In this document: positions 22,346-35,618 of the stretch, one piece after another | How positions within the stretch are numbered: position 1 is the first letter of the stretch | Layout: each line of letters starts with the position of its first letter | From: Labia minor | Taxonomy: Eukaryota > Arthropoda > Insecta > Dermaptera > Spongiphoridae | Length of the DNA stretch: 64,000 bases | NCBI GenBank assembly: GCA_963082975.1 | Contig: OY720345.1 | Span: 57,828,528-57,892,527 of the forward strand | Direction of reading: 5' to 3' | Translations under genes and position numbers: made by a program | Notes under the pieces: generated by a model | What the model was told of the DNA's origin: nothing | What the model saw: the letters and a program-made list of their open reading frames with translations, nothing else | Databases searched by the model: none

Positions 22346-24125
22346 GTTAGTAAATTTTTTTTTATATTATTATTATTATTAAAAAAAGAAATATATGTTT
22401 TTAATGTCGAGTGTAAATATTTTGATTTTCAAATAGAAATCGGTTATAATTTTATGACTAATGCCAGGTGCTATTTCTCTGCATGTATATTATTTTTTTA
22501 AGTGTTAAATAAATAAATACCATTTTAAAGAATTGTTTTTTTTATGTATGTGATTTCAAATTGATGATATATTTAATGAAAAAAAGACTCACTATATAAA
22601 TGCGATTTGTAAAAAGCTAATATTTATGTTTTAAAATATACAAATATAATAACTAACATACATATAGATAAACTTTTTTTTTCTGACATACGTGATACAT
22701 GTATTGATAAAACCTCACCTGGTTATTATACATTTAATCTTTTCTGTTTTTAAAATTTTTCATTAACAAGATAGAATCCATTTAAAATAAAATTTATGAA
22801 ATAGTTTTTGTTTAGACATTTTTATATTTAAGTTACATCGCTTAGGAAAAATTTACTACAAAATACATATATTATAACATATATACGCTCTATCGATAAA
22901 CAAATATACATCTTGAATATATGATCAATTAATTAGATATAATAAAAACTAAAAAATTTGATTTAGTATAATGTTAAATATTTATTATTTTATTTAAATT
23001 AAAAATAAAATCTCAACCGATTTACTAAGAATAAATTAATTAAATAAAAATAATTACAATAAAAACTTGAAAATAATCATAATAACTAATAAATTGAAAA
23101 ATTGAATTCTTTATCATATTGTATACCAAATTGTTATAATGGAATAAAGTAAGAAATATATGTACAAAATGTAAAATAACTTCCAAAAATAGATAGGAAA
23201 ATAGAATATTAGATTACCTTACTTAATAAAATTACAGGAAATGAATATTGAGGATCCAGGTGGTTTGTTTTGACTATTTATACAAATTTCCCACTATATT
23301 TCATTTCCTAATGAATGAATATGATAGAAAGAGTTAAATTTTTAACAATAATTAAATATATAATAAAACGTTTAAAGTATTATGTTTTAATAATACATAT
23401 TATTTGTGTTGATAACAAAAAAGGTAGTTTTATCGTTTTTTCTACTTTTCAATTTTTGTAATTACAAGTTTACCTATGTATCAATTATAGATTTTATTTA
23501 CTCATTATTAATTAATAAATATTGCTACTGGATTTATATATTTATTACCAGATGTCGAATGTATTTAAAATTTTATTGACAACAAACCGTTCATATTATA
23601 ATAATTAACAAGCAATGACCTAATGAAGATGATGTTGATAATTAGTTTCAAACATAAAGAAAATCAAAGGGTGATTTGGCAACACCGCCGAGTTTTATAA
23701 AAAAAAAGAGTACATAACAGGGAAGATAGCGTTTAATGATGACTCTATATTTAAAATTAGTTTCTGATATATATTCTAATTTGTATATAATTAACTTTGA
23801 GAATAATTTTAGAAAAATTATAAAAACAAAACAAAAGAAAAAAAAAAACTAATATAAAATTAATGTAAGTTTAAAATTTTTCTTTTTGAGATGAAGAAGT
23901 TGTAAGTGGTCATTGTAATAGAGGAAGCACTTGTGGCTACATTATCCTGATCCAAGTTTGCAAACAAAAATCAAACTGGATAAGGAGCCCGCATTCTGAA
24001 TATCGATAACTGAGTTATTCAATTATAGATATTCATTTTAGTAAAACTTGGAGAAAATTCTAATTGATAATTTCTTAGAATTTATCTGTCAGTAAAACTT
24101 TATTGATTATATTATCCATAAAAAA

Positions 24126-24157
<32 letters not shown>

Positions 24158-24542
24158 ATCCTGTTAAGTTGTTGAAGGAATCTATGGAAGAGTTTGAATT
24201 TGTAATCCAATTTCATATGAAGTGGTTGTTGTTTAATTTATTTATTATCTTAAAAGGGTGGTAGATTCACGGTTATATTAACTTGTTAATTTTCCACCCT
24301 TTGTAACTGGATTAGACAAATTGTTTTCCAATAATTATGACTTCCGATAATTCGCTGTTTAAATTGATTCAATATAATAATAATAATAATAATAATGTTA
24401 ATAATAATAATAATATTCCCTCTAACTCGAATACAAGGGAATGTTATTATTTATAAATGAAGAGATAGAAGAGGAAAGAAATTATTATAAATAGTGAATG
24501 GTTGAATGTATTTAAAAAAAAAAAATTTGTTTAATTTTGCGA
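22346..24542. other. AT-rich non-coding stretch
   Basis: No gene supported. Contains (AT)n at about 24130-24156, an (AAT)n tract at about 24377-24415 and a short hairpin AAGGGTGG...CCACCCTT (24254-24301). Confidence 0.5.
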
Positions 24543-24749
24543 ATGGGTGAGTTCCAAAGGACAGTGAAACCGATTTCAAAGATCGTACGATCCATCAGTG
24601 TCGATAGAATGAGGGAAGGAAAAGGGAAGGCCTTGAAAAGGGATCAGAATCGTCCTCTATCAAATTGGGTAGTTAAACCATTAAAGACGATAAGAAGGAT
24701 ACTTCAAAACAGGAAAACAATTACAAAAGATAATCATTTTCCATTATAA
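24543..24749 (+). CDS. Basic small ORF, candidate exon, 68 codons
   Basis: From the ATG at 24543 (poor Kozak context) the frame reads MGEFQRTVKPISKIVRSISV, then DRMREGKGKALKRDQNRPLS, then WVVKPLKTIRRILQ, and stops at 24749. It is strongly basic and its composition is unlike that of the flanking AT-rich frames. No domain was recognised. It may be a coding exon, a decayed gene fragment or chance; no strong splice pair was seen. Confidence 0.3.
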   Translation: MGEFQRTVKPISKIVRSISVDRMREGKGKALKRDQNRPLSNWVVKPLKTIRRILQNRKTITKDNHFPL

Positions 24750-25280
24750 CTAAGCCTATTGAAATAATTGGAGCTGAAAAATAATGATAAAATGACAAAT
24801 TAATTTGGAAGTTTAATATTATATTATTAGTAATTTTTTTTCCTTCTATAATTATTCAAATAAAAGATTATAATTATCAATTATTTAATATTAAATTAAT
24901 GTTTTAGATAAACGTAGGTAGATTTCTTCAATATTTAATTATTTTTCTATCAGTCTGAAAATCGTTCTTTTTTTCTAATGTTGGCGTCCTTGAGTAAGAA
25001 GAATGAAATGATTTATGTTCAAATATATTAATGTATATTCAGTTATAAATCTAATTCACTTTAACTTTTGAATTTAATTAACAAATTTAAATCTAATCTC
25101 CGCCCAAATAAATAATTTATTTTAAATTTAATTATCAAATCTATCTGTTATATATTTGCATTTTCAAAGTTTAATTGTATAAAACTGAGAAAGTAGTTTT
25201 GGTTTTAATAAATTCTTTATGATTGATTGTAATGACTTACGAGTAGTAGTTTTAGTATCTATCTATTTATTTCTGTGGCT
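24750..25280. other. AT-rich non-coding stretch
   Basis: Nothing recognised. No gene supported. Confidence 0.45.
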
Positions 25281-25530
25281 CTACGGAACTCGAACGTTCT
25301 TGGCCGCAGGAACCACATTTCTCCAAGTGTCCCTATCCTGAGACACAACCATCCAACTCCTACCCACTCCCATCTCTTTCTTGTCCCTTTCTACATTGTC
25401 CACCCACCGCGTACTTGGTCTTCCTAGCAGACCTTTCCCAATTGGTCTTGCCACCAATATATTTTTCGCCATTCTTTCCTCTCCCAGTCTAACCACGTGC
25501 ACTGCCCATCACAGGTTTCTCGATTATATA
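25281..25530 (-). pseudogene. Non-LTR retrotransposon reverse-transcriptase tail, degraded
   Basis: The minus strand encodes HVVRLGEERMAKNILV, then LGRPSTRWVDNVERDKKEMG, then SQDRDTWRNVVPAAKNVRVP. It is collinear with the tail at 4824-5177 but has stop codons in the expected RRLRWAGHV segment. It keeps a KKEMGV segment that the 4824 copy has lost, so the two are independent insertions. Only the 3' end of the LINE remains. Confidence 0.82.
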
Positions 25531-27349
25531 TACCTAAATATGCCTGAAAGGTTTTAGTAAAGACATTTAAAAATTTTTAATCAATTTTTCATTAATATTT
25601 TTGAAAGAATATCAATATTTTTTTTTATTTATTTTTGCAATGAAAATAATAATTAAAATTTTATTTTAAAATATTTAAATATATTAATATATTCATTAAT
25701 ATAAGTGTGTATAAAATATGTTATAAAGTTAAATTATGATATATTTAAATTTAATTATTTATCGGTTTTTTATGTGTATGTGGTTTCAGGATGATAAAAA
25801 AGTGGTGCTTAAAAATTTATTAAATTTAGGTTAGGTAATTTTTTTTTTGTGTAAATAAATAAAACGTAACACCGATCCGTGGTAAAACAATCAGTACTAA
25901 ATTAAATACTCATTAAATGGAAAATTTTCAACTCATTAAAAATAAATAAAAGCAGCCCCCATGGACTGTATTCTTTCAACGTGATTTGTATCCGAGAAGA
26001 TTTACGTGTTCTGTAACTCGAGCCTCGCCTCGCAATTAAACTCACCCCTAGCAAATCAATTCACCACTCGACATACTCTACACTTATTGAAGAAATGAAC
26101 CAACCCTTTCCTGTTAGGCTTTGAGGATGAAACTCTCCTGTGATAAGAAACGGTAAGCTTCCAAAATTCATTATTCAATAATTATTATGTTATATTCTCT
26201 ATTCAATATAAATAAAGATGAAGGACAGACAAAAGGTATGTGAGAGATTTAGGAGAGAATGGAAATTGGATGGAGTGGCCAAAAATAGGAAAGTATGTAG
26301 GAATGTGGTTGTTGTGGTCAATTAATATCACAGAGATAAGTATATATGAAGATAAAATAAGATCATCATTATTAATAATATTTATTAATAAATATAATAT
26401 TATCAATTTATTATATGTAAATATAGATAATTGAAGATAAGCTTTATTTATTCATCTTGAAAATTAAAATTAATTTTATTTTAATTTTAATGTTAAAACT
26501 AATTAATATAGTGAAGGTGTTTTTTTATATCACTAAGATATATATATGATAATATATATATATATTAACGATATTTTTGGTATATATTGGTATTATAAAT
26601 TAAATTTATATTTATATATTTATAAAATTGCAATAATATATATTCTTGTATTTTTAGCATGCCAATCTGTAAATTTGTCAGTAAATATTTTAATTGTTAC
26701 CAATAAATTTTTACACAATAGTCAGAATAGTATCAATACCATTTATCTCATTTTTTTTATGAATTTGTCTCAAAATATTAAAACTCGCAGTTTCTCTGAT
26801 CAACCAATTGAACTCGTGCATATCAAGTTCATGTTTCCCAATGTATTGAAATCATTGTTATTGCTCATCTGTAAAGTTGGCCAGAATTAAATAATTAGAG
26901 CTACTAGGACAATATATATAATATATATATATATATGTAATTTAGGTATGGTCTTTTGACAGTTTGATTAGTAGTTCTTAGAATATATTCTCTAAAAATC
27001 TGATAAAATCTTCTGAAACAATTTTGGTTTTGTCTGTAAATATGCACTTTATTAAAAGTACTTCCATTTTGATATATTTAATTAATTATATTAATAATAT
27101 CGTTTACTATTCAAGTCCCAAACAATATAAATAATTGAAAAATGCTTACTGAGGGGAATCCCTAAAAAGGTTTTAAAATATATTCCTAAATAATTTCATT
27201 TATAAATTAACAATCGATTGAAAATAGTTTCACCCTACTTAAGGGTTAAAGTGAAACTAAAAACCTTAAAGATTGAAGAATCGGTTGATCGACTTTAATC
27301 GAACATAACTTCTCAATGTGTCATTCATCTTAACTCCTGAACATGTATA
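25531..27349. other. AT-rich stretch with one mixed-composition patch
   Basis: Positions 25955-26160 are less AT-rich (CCTCGCAATTAAACTCACCCC) and may be regulatory. An open frame at 26546-26890 is very Ile/Tyr/Leu-rich and looks like chance. No gene supported. Confidence 0.45.
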
Positions 27350-27560
27350 ATTCATCAAGGACATCAAGAAACAAGTGACATTGTACAAGTGGCTTGCTGA
27401 TACTAGTGATATCGTTAGTTATTACTTGCAAGAAGCCTCGTCGTGGCTGATATGCATAAATGTCTTGTTGACTCAAGAGCAAAGTGGAAAATTAACATTT
27501 AAGCAATTAATGAAGGAAGCAATGCAAACCGTATCGGGAAAGAAAGATCAATCGAATTGA
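27350..27560 (+). CDS. Candidate terminal exon or decayed gene fragment, about 70 codons
   Basis: Directly after a TAA the frame reads FIKDIKKQVTLYKWLADTSD, then IVSYYLQEASSWLICINVLL, then TQEQSGKLTFKQLMKEAMQT, and stops at 27560. The mixed amphipathic composition (Lys, Gln, Glu, Trp) is unusual for this AT-rich region and looks like real protein. The start could be an acceptor at ...TTCATCAAG (27357). No family was recognised. It may be a last exon, a retrocopy remnant or a transposon-protein relic. Confidence 0.35.
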
Positions 27561-28035
27561 GTTGCACTTTTAATTCAAGGCGATCCAGGAAGGAATTTCC
27601 CAGTAAAAAGTAAATAAATGTCTACCAGATGCCAGATTTATTCTAAATCAAAATAAAATATTCTTTTACTGGAATTTATAAAATGTTTACTTTATTATTA
27701 ATAATAAGCTTTCTTTAAAAAAAAAAATAAATAAATCTCGTTATTTCAAAATGTGTTATACTTAATTATTAAAAATTTATTAAAAATTTTTTATAGTTAT
27801 AATTTTTTTAATAGTAATAAGATCTAAATTTGCTGATAATAAAATAACTTATATATATATTTATATAAATTTATATTATAAATAATTAATAAAAAGTAGA
27901 AACTAAACAATTTTAAAAATATTTTCAGAATGAAAAAAAAATTTAATTGAAATAACTTAATTATGTTTATATATATATTCGGATTTGAGTTGATTATAGT
28001 CAGTTAGTTAAAATATGAGATTTTATATATATATA
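27561..28035. other. AT-rich non-coding stretch
   Basis: Nothing recognised beyond A/T homopolymers. Confidence 0.45.
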
Positions 28036-28265
28036 TGACGTCGGGCCGGGGGGCACGTATCCCCCCAAACATTGTGCAAAAAATAAATTTAAAAGTGATT
28101 AGTTTTGTAACTGAGAACCTAAAAGAAAAAAAACATATTTAAATTACGTATAAGTATAGTCTAAACGTTATGAATAAATAAATTATTTATTTTATCAAAA
28201 TTTTAACTGGAGGAGACCCCCGGACCCCCCCCCCCCTCATCATAATAGATCACGCTACGCCACTG
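28036..28265. mobile_element. DNA-transposon remnant with CAGTGGCGTAGC-type end
   Basis: The right end, read on the minus strand, is CAGTGGCGTAGCGTGATC, a terminus found on many animal DNA-transposon MITEs. The left end TGACGTCGGGCCGG can be an imperfect partner that has lost its first bases. G/C homopolymers (28225-28236) lie inside both ends. (AT)-rich flanks make the target-site duplication ambiguous (TATATATA against TATAAATA). There is no coding capacity. Confidence 0.45.
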
Positions 28266-31018
28266 TATAAATATGTGAAATATAATTAGTTATATTCAAT
28301 TATATGTTTTAAGGGGAGAATTATTTGTAAGTAATTATCAAAATATTTGAAATTTGAATCCCATTCTCAAGTTCATTAGTTTAGTATTTTATTATTAATA
28401 CTATGTAAAAAAAATGTTGACTTATATTAAATTATATTTTTTGAAGAGAAAATTATTTGTGAATTATTATCAAAACTATAATTCAAATTTTTGACATGGA
28501 TTTTTTATTTAATTACAAAATTTTGTATTTTTTTTTTTATGTAAACAAATAAAATCTTTCAAAAAAGAGGCCAGAGTTATGAAACCAGGAAATACTAGTA
28601 ATAAATAGGTTAAGAATTTTGTGATTATTCAAATGAAACAGGAAATAGGACCACAGTAAATATAAATGAAATAAAGGAGGCTTTTTTGGTTGAAAATAAA
28701 TATTATTAAGACTTATTCTTATAAAGTCTGCAAATGATGAGCTTATATATATCTATCTCCGTATAGGTCGAAATCTATAATAAAATGAAATGATCTCGAA
28801 AAGAAATTAGAGTTCATTCATTTTGAAAATCCTTTACAACTTTAACCGGCTTAATTTTACATCATGAGGATATTATATTTATAGAAAAAAATTAAATGAA
28901 AAGCTTGGCAGTTGGATTAAGAGGGTTGGCTGCTCTTCTCTCTTCTCCCTCGACTGAAATGGCCCTTAGAGGCAAGTCACCCTTCACGCTCTTGACATTC
29001 CTGCTTTCACAATGATTAATCATTTTTATTAAATTCTATATATTTATTTATCTTCTTTGCACTCTTTCAAATTATATTAACGAATAGAATATTTTGGTCG
29101 AGATCGTTCCAAGCATACCTGTTGCTTTGATTTCTTTTATTATTAATGAAGCACGATATTACTTTTTATCGTCCAATGGATTATTTATTGGAACTATAAA
29201 ATAATATTACACATTCTACATCTTAGAAAGTAATGGACTTAGTTACTAATTAATAAATAATAAAAAACAACAACAACAACAACACAATTTTAATATATTT
29301 TACGATCTAGTTAAATATACTTCAAAAACAGCCCCTGTAGGACAGCTACCAAATATACACGTTAACTCCTAACTAATTCTAAGAAGTGTAATTCTCATTA
29401 TTCTTTTTGTTTAAATTACAAAAGGTTGACAAATTGACAATATCTCTGAGAATTAGTTAAGATTAAATTAGATTAGATTAGATAAATAATATATATAATG
29501 ATAACTGATTCAAAATAGAATACTTAACAATTTCTAGTTTATAATTTTTAAGGATAAATGATCATAAATAAAATCACTGAAACATTTATCTAAAAATATG
29601 TTGTAACCACTTTAGACACTTACAAAACAATAATAAGGAAAAGAGAGGGTAATTTAATTTGAAATTTCGTTGACATCTCAGTTAAATGCTTCTTTAAGTT
29701 CTACTTTGAAACGGTAATCAACGAAAAAAACAACAACAAAGGGTTGGGGTTGTTGGAATGTAACGTCCTTTTGCGATTGCTGAAGAAGAAAAACTGTTCT
29801 ACGAAACGATAACGTAGCTTAAAAATAAAACTTTCCATAAAAATAACTCAACGCCTTATTTATCAACGTTCACATTCTCTGGAATAAAAGTTCATGGTGC
29901 AGAAAAAGTTTATGTGTGTTTAAAAAATAAAAATAAATAAACAAACCAACAAACAAATCTGAAATTGTAGCAGAATTAAAATATACATATAAATTTTTTT
30001 AATTTAACAATTTAATTATAGTAATTAGTATAAGTATTTAATTATGAGGTAATCTAACCAACAACGTGATAATTTAAATAAGAAGACATTGGATAATAAA
30101 GTATTAATTATAAATATGAAAGTATACAATAATGAATAATAAAATATATGAGAACGCATGGTAAACAACAAATAAATATAACATGAATAAAAATTGTTTT
30201 ATAATGTGAGGTTGATAATTATGTGTGATATCTTAATAAATTGAAAATAAAATATGCACACAAGGAGTATTTATTTATTTTCTCTGTAAAATGACGGTTA
30301 TATTCACCATTAATAAAAAAAATGTAAACGGAATTAAAAGCATAAATAATATAGCTCATGAAATTTTAAAAATCATTGAATGAATGTAATTTTAGATTAA
30401 TATTATTCTGTAAGCCTAGTTCGAGGTTACCTTTACTAATCGGATTTCGCTAGGTGTTTATTATAGTCAGATTATTGATATTAACACATTAATCAATATA
30501 TATATATATATAAATTTCAATGTATGTATGTATGTATGTACTTATTTATTTTATATGTTGTAAATAAGAAGGAAAATAAAAATAAAAAATTTGATGAATT
30601 TAAATAATTTATTTTATTGACCAGGATTCGGCCGGGATGGCAACATATAATTCAAAGACTTATACTTATAAAAAAAAACTAAAATAAAGAATGAACAAAT
30701 TAGTAGTAAATTAGTAGTAAATTATGAATAATATATATATATGTTTACAATTGGTTATTTTTTTTTTCTTTCACTCACCGTGACAAACGATAATTTTTTA
30801 ATTTGAGTAGTGATTCACATATATATTTTAAAGATGATAAGATACTTTAAATTTTCAAATTCACAAGAGAGAAGACGATACGGCAACGCAGAAAAAAAGT
30901 GAGCTGGGCAACAATCGACAATCACTCGTCACCAGAGGGAAGCTGAGCGCGAAATTTTAAACGTTACAATGTATGTAAAAAAAGGTAAAATGTTTTTGCG
31001 ATCAGTCTCTTAATCATT
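28266..31018. other. AT-rich non-coding stretch
   Basis: No gene supported. Simple tracts include (CAA)n near 29271-29283, (GATTA)n near 29465-29482 and (ATGT)n near 30521-30541. A small mixed-composition patch lies at 28915-29010. Confidence 0.5.
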
Positions 31019-31638
31019 TCCGATTTTAAGGGAGGTATTGTTTTCACACCAAATTTCACATGTGGAGATTTTTACATATCTCCACGAATCATGCATTTTC
31101 TTAACAGAATAAAGTATTTTTAGCATGATGTCTGTCCGTCCGTATAGATGTGTACAGCCTGAACGGCTGAACGGATTTTGATGAAATTTGGTATATTTAC
31201 TTAATGCATCAGTGGGATGAATTGATCAACTTTTGGTGCAAATCCGGAAACCGGAAGTGGTAGTATTAGCGATCGACGATAAGAAGGGAAGGGTTATTTT
31301 CGCACCAAATTTCACATAAGGAGATTTTTTTACATATCACCACGAATGTATTGGTTTTATCCTCGGGAAAAATCATCTTCATTATGTTTTTCTTAATTTA
31401 AAATTATATGACGTCACCCAGCCCTTCATGATGTCACAGCCTGGGGTAACGCCGGCAACGCCGGCTACTTCAGCTATATATTATAAATAAAATAAAATTA
31501 AAAATATTTATGTTATATGCCTATATGTTTTTTATTACATTAATAGATATATTAAAATTATTTGAAATTGTTTCTGTAGCTGGAAATTAATTTATTTCAA
31601 ACCGTCGGTCGGTTCGGACCTGGCCACAGGTCAACTTA
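31019..31638 (+). mobile_element. HINE-A, full-length copy, opposite orientation to 14709
   Basis: It runs from a mutated 5' end (CCGATTTTAAGGGAGG in place of CCGACGATAGTAAGGGAGG) through TGTCTGTCCGTCCG and GATGAAATTTGGTATATT to CCGTCGGTCGG and the terminal stem-loop GACCTGGCCACAGG, ending CAACTTA. One of its two TGACGTCA sites is mutated to TGATGTCA. It differs from all other copies by a 30-bp replacement (about 31444-31475) holding a GCCGGC-AAC-GCCGGC inverted repeat. Confidence 0.78.
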
Positions 31639-31720
31639 TTCAATATGGCTCTAAGTGTCCACCTCTATTATATTTATTATTTCAGAAATGTGCCCTACTA
31701 TTGAAAAAGGTTGCCGACCA
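31639..31720 (-). mobile_element. hAT MITE end fragment
   Basis: Read on the minus strand, it starts TGGTCGGCAACCTTTTTC and continues TAGTAGGGCACATTTCTG, matching the CAGGGGTCGGCAACC type of hAT terminus. It abuts the 3' end of HINE-A at 31638, so the other part may have been cut off by that insertion. No second terminus was found. Confidence 0.45.
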
Positions 31721-31779
31721 TTATCATAAACTATATTACACAGTCTATTATAGGTAATTAAATAACTTTTACACTTATC

Positions 31780-31859
31780 TTTTTCTTTGTGCGCCGCTAA
31801 ATTTTTAAACCATTAAAAGTGTGCCGCGGTAAAAAAAATTTGGGAGTTGAGAATCACTG
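31780..31859 (-). mobile_element. Second hAT-like MITE end fragment
   Basis: The minus strand begins CAGTGATTCTCAACTCCC, followed by ACCGCGGCACACTTTTAATG and TTTAGCGGCGCACAAAG. The CAGTGGTTCTCAA start and paired GCGGCAC/GCGGCGCAC motifs are typical of another widespread hAT MITE group. The opposite terminus was not identified. Confidence 0.5.
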
Positions 31860-33574
31860 ATCTATTGTTTGTTTTATCTATTTATTGATAGTTTATAAAT
31901 TGCTTGTTTATAATTAAAAATTTTAATTAAAATATTTAAAAAAAAAGATGTATAATTATTAAAATTCCAGTATAAATGAATAAAATAAAATAAATAAATA
32001 TATGTTATAAAAATTCAAGTTGACATCACTGATCAAAAACAGCAGCGATTTAAAAAATTTCAAGCTAATTGAATAAAAAGTGTAAATGCTGGATACTACA
32101 TACATACATACACAAAAATACACAGATATAGATACAAAAATGTAGTTATATCAAGAGAGTTTAAAAAAATATGAAAATCTTATTGTCTTTTTTATCTATT
32201 TTTCTTTTTCTTTATATTCAATTCGCAATGTTTGGAATGTAAAATCGAAATGGTTTTAAGAAAACATAAAATGATTAATTAAAGTAAATAAGAATTTGGA
32301 TAAATAAATTGTTAATTTGTATATTCAGACATGACATCAAATTATCCTATCAAGTTATGATTTCCTGTTTGTGTATTGGTTATTTTTGTGATTTGTCCAA
32401 GGATTTGGCAAATTGATTAAAAATAATAAATTTAAGCAGCGAGAGAGGGGAGGCGTTGGTCGCAATCATTCAGTTCCCTTCCTCATTACTTACAATGTTT
32501 AATCAATGAACAGAATCAAAATAATTAAAAAAAAAAACTTAAAATTTGTTAACATCCAAAAACAATTTTACTCATCATTTGATAAACATAAATAATATTA
32601 TTAATTATAATGAATACAATTATATTTAATTCCATGGTCTTTTTGAACTATATTAATCATTTTGATTTGATTTAAAAAAAAGTTAGTTTTTATTTGAACA
32701 TTTTATATATTTTGTATTATTTTTTTTTTAAATTTTATTTTTATTTAAAGAGTTTGAATGCTAAAATTCACTGATCTGTCAAATAGATATTTTATTTAAT
32801 GTTAAATACAATAAATATACACATTATAGTGTAGAATAAAAAAAGTGTTTAAATTAAAGCAAAAGCGTAAAATAAATAAAGTAAATAATTAGAGGTTTAA
32901 AAAATACTCCAAAAAAATTTAATCTTGTTTTAATTTTGGATTTTTAATAAGTCTAAATGTTATGAAATATATTTTTAAAATTAAGAAAACATATTTAAAA
33001 GTTGTTTGAAAAACTTTAGTTAAAATTTGTGGGAAAATATTTGTATGGATTAAAAAATAGAGAAGGAGGTTTGAAGCCTAAAATTAATACATTAATACGC
33101 TTAATAATCTAATAATTAATTGTAATTATATATTCAAGAGGCGGCATACAATTTCTCTTTTAATTTAGATCTGATTTCCAGTCGATTGGTTTATCTTTAC
33201 AATAAACATTCAATAATAAGGGATGAAATTACAGAGGGACGACTTCGAACAAAAAATAATATACTAAGACATCCAAAATATTGAAATTATGAAAGATAAT
33301 CCGATTTAATTATCAAATAACGATATTTTCGATTTTTAATGATCAATATTAATCTAAATCAAAATTAAAAATCAAACTTACGAATTAATAAAAAAAAATT
33401 TAAATATTAAAAAAAAATCCTTTATAGTAAAAGTTAATATGAAAATGAGATTTACAATTATAGATATGCATAAATTATTGAATTGGAGAATTTATTTTAA
33501 AATCTGAATTTAAATCTTAAAAAAACAAACAAACATTGAATAAATATAATTTAAATTTAAACAGTTGGTTTAGA
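31860..33574. other. AT-rich non-coding stretch
   Basis: No gene supported. The patch 32040-32150 ends in a (CATA)n tract and resembles the 3' region of an old transposon, but it cannot be assigned. Confidence 0.5.
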
Positions 33575-34104
33575 TTCAAATTGATTTATTTGTTTACTAT
33601 ATGAACATTTCGGTAGTTGCACCATCAATTTGCATTTGGGTGTATTAGTATATTTAAGTAAACCTTATATATAAAAAAATAAAAAAAAAATCTTTATTAT
33701 TTATAAAATATATTTTCAAAACTTAAATGAAATATGAGGTGGTGGAATAAGTAAATTTTGGTGGAGTTGAAATTGGATAAAAAAATAAATTATATTAAAA
33801 TATTATTTGATAATCATAAAAACAATCATAAAAAATAAAGTAGAATCAGGGTTCTTTATTGGTTATTAATGGTTTCAACAAATATATATATTCTAGATGA
33901 ACCCGTTGCAAACGATGTTGTCAATTTAAGTTTAAACTAAATTTGTAATTAACTTCATAATGTTACAGACATCACATACATACTACGGAAATGATTATTA
34001 TAGATATAAATAGTAAGTATAGTATGTTTTGTATTAACAGGATGCTATAACGATGGTATAACAACTGAAATACATATAAAGCAAAATAATTCAATTGACT
34101 TTAA
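33575..34104. repeat. Foldback MITE-like element, family E, long copy
   Basis: The left arm TTCAAATTGATTTATTTG ... CATTTCGGTAGTTGCACC pairs with the right arm at about 34040-34104 (GATGGTATAACAACTGAAAT ... TCAATTGACTTTAA). The arms match those of 637-897. The interior is about twice as long and unrelated to that copy's, as is common for non-autonomous elements sharing termini. No transposase frame. Confidence 0.55.
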
Positions 34105-34395
34105 GCTTAACTAAATATTTTAATTAAAAATAATTAATTATTAATTATTTTAAATTTAATTTTGGATTTTAAAATATATTTTAATTTTATTTTTAATAAA
34201 AACATTATTATTATTTGTTAAGTTAGTTTAAACAATAATAATAACTGAAGAATAAAGACAATAGATAATATCTGAAAATTCAAATTATTATTTTTCTTTT
34301 CATAACTTGAAGGCTGTTCTTGATGCAAATCTCAATAAGTTATTAATAAAATGTCTTGTTCCCTTTGCATAATGATATGTTTATCTCTGATTTAA
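34105..34395. other. AT-rich non-coding stretch
   Basis: Nothing recognised. Confidence 0.4.
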
Positions 34396-34625
34396 CTGAA
34401 AATCTTCGCGTGGAGCATCTGGCCGAGTGCCTGTTGGACCTTTGACTATTTTATTTCCATCCCACGCGACCTTACCCTAAGGGCCTAATTTTAGGCGCGA
34501 CCTATGCGCCCACCAATGAAAAGAAAGGCCACACCATCACTGGGAAACTTCATGAGTGTTGTGGATCAACCTCCCCCCCCCTCTCCCACTTACCTCACCA
34601 CCAGATTATCATGTCCCATGTCTTC
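34396..34625. promoter_or_regulatory. GC-richer island, candidate conserved element
   Basis: Complex, GC-richer block with CGTGGAGCATCTGGCCGAG, CATCCCACGCGACC, GGGCCTAATTTTAGG, GCGCGACCTATGCGCCC and a C8 run. No open frame with a splice pair was found. Its function is unknown. Confidence 0.3.
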
Positions 34626-35618
34626 ACAATTAATAGATATCTGTTAGTAATAACAAATTTTAATTAAGACAATAAAACACTTTTCAGATTTTTTTCAACA
34701 CTTGCCTCCATTCATTATGTTCAAAAACGATTCGTAAAAATAGTTTTTATAATGTTAAATTTCAACCTTTTAATTGTTTATTTTGATTTTCTTTAAAAAA
34801 TCGATTTGTTTCACTTCTTATTGATAATCACTTCTATTGACGTCAATCATGAACATTAAATTTAAAATTTAAAATTTAATTGAATATATTTAAAATTACC
34901 CAATCACCTGAAAAAAATCTAAAGAAAGTTTATAGGGAATATGAATCAATAACTTACTAATTTTATTCATTAAATAGAGGAATAATTATTAATTTAAGAT
35001 TAATTTATGAAATTCATATATTGAACAGAAAAAATATAGATTTAAATTTTTATATAAAATAAGAAAAATTGAAATTTAATTTAAGCTCACAGACATTAAA
35101 AGCAGCCAATTATTTTATTAAAGTTATTTTAAGTAAAAATTCATATTAAAGAATTTTATAAAATTCGTTTACATCATATATACATTTGTAGTGTGCCCAA
35201 GCAATCATTTTATAATGAATAAATAAATATTTTTAATTAAAGCACACAAATCATTGATAATCGTATTTCATAGAAAAATAGTCAAAAGTTCTAAATAATT
35301 ACATTTAAAGAAATAGTAGAATAACAAAAAAATAAAAAAAACTCGTATACGATAGATATAGTTTGTTCTACAAGCTATTTAAAATGTAACGAAAAAAACA
35401 AACTTAATTACTCATTTGGATTGCAAAGCTTTCATTAGATGGATATTATTTTAATTACTTACTTAATTTACTTACTTACTTACTTACTTTATTAAAGTAA
35501 TTATTTTGTTTTAATTATATTTCTATTAAAATAAATAATCATAATAAATATCATTGTATCCTTTATTATCAAAACAATAAATATAGTAATATTTACCCGC
35601 TATACATTAAAAAAAAAA
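34626..35618. other. AT-rich non-coding stretch
   Basis: No gene supported. A (TTAC)n tetranucleotide tract lies at about 35460-35488. Confidence 0.5.

Noticed and set aside
26546-26890. 114-codon plus-strand open frame
   Set aside because: Ile/Tyr/Leu/Asn-dominated composition follows the AT bias, there are no motifs, and the region starts in an (AT)n tract. The opposite strand has protein-like scraps (YIGKHELDMHEFNWLIRETA) broken by stops, too weak to call.
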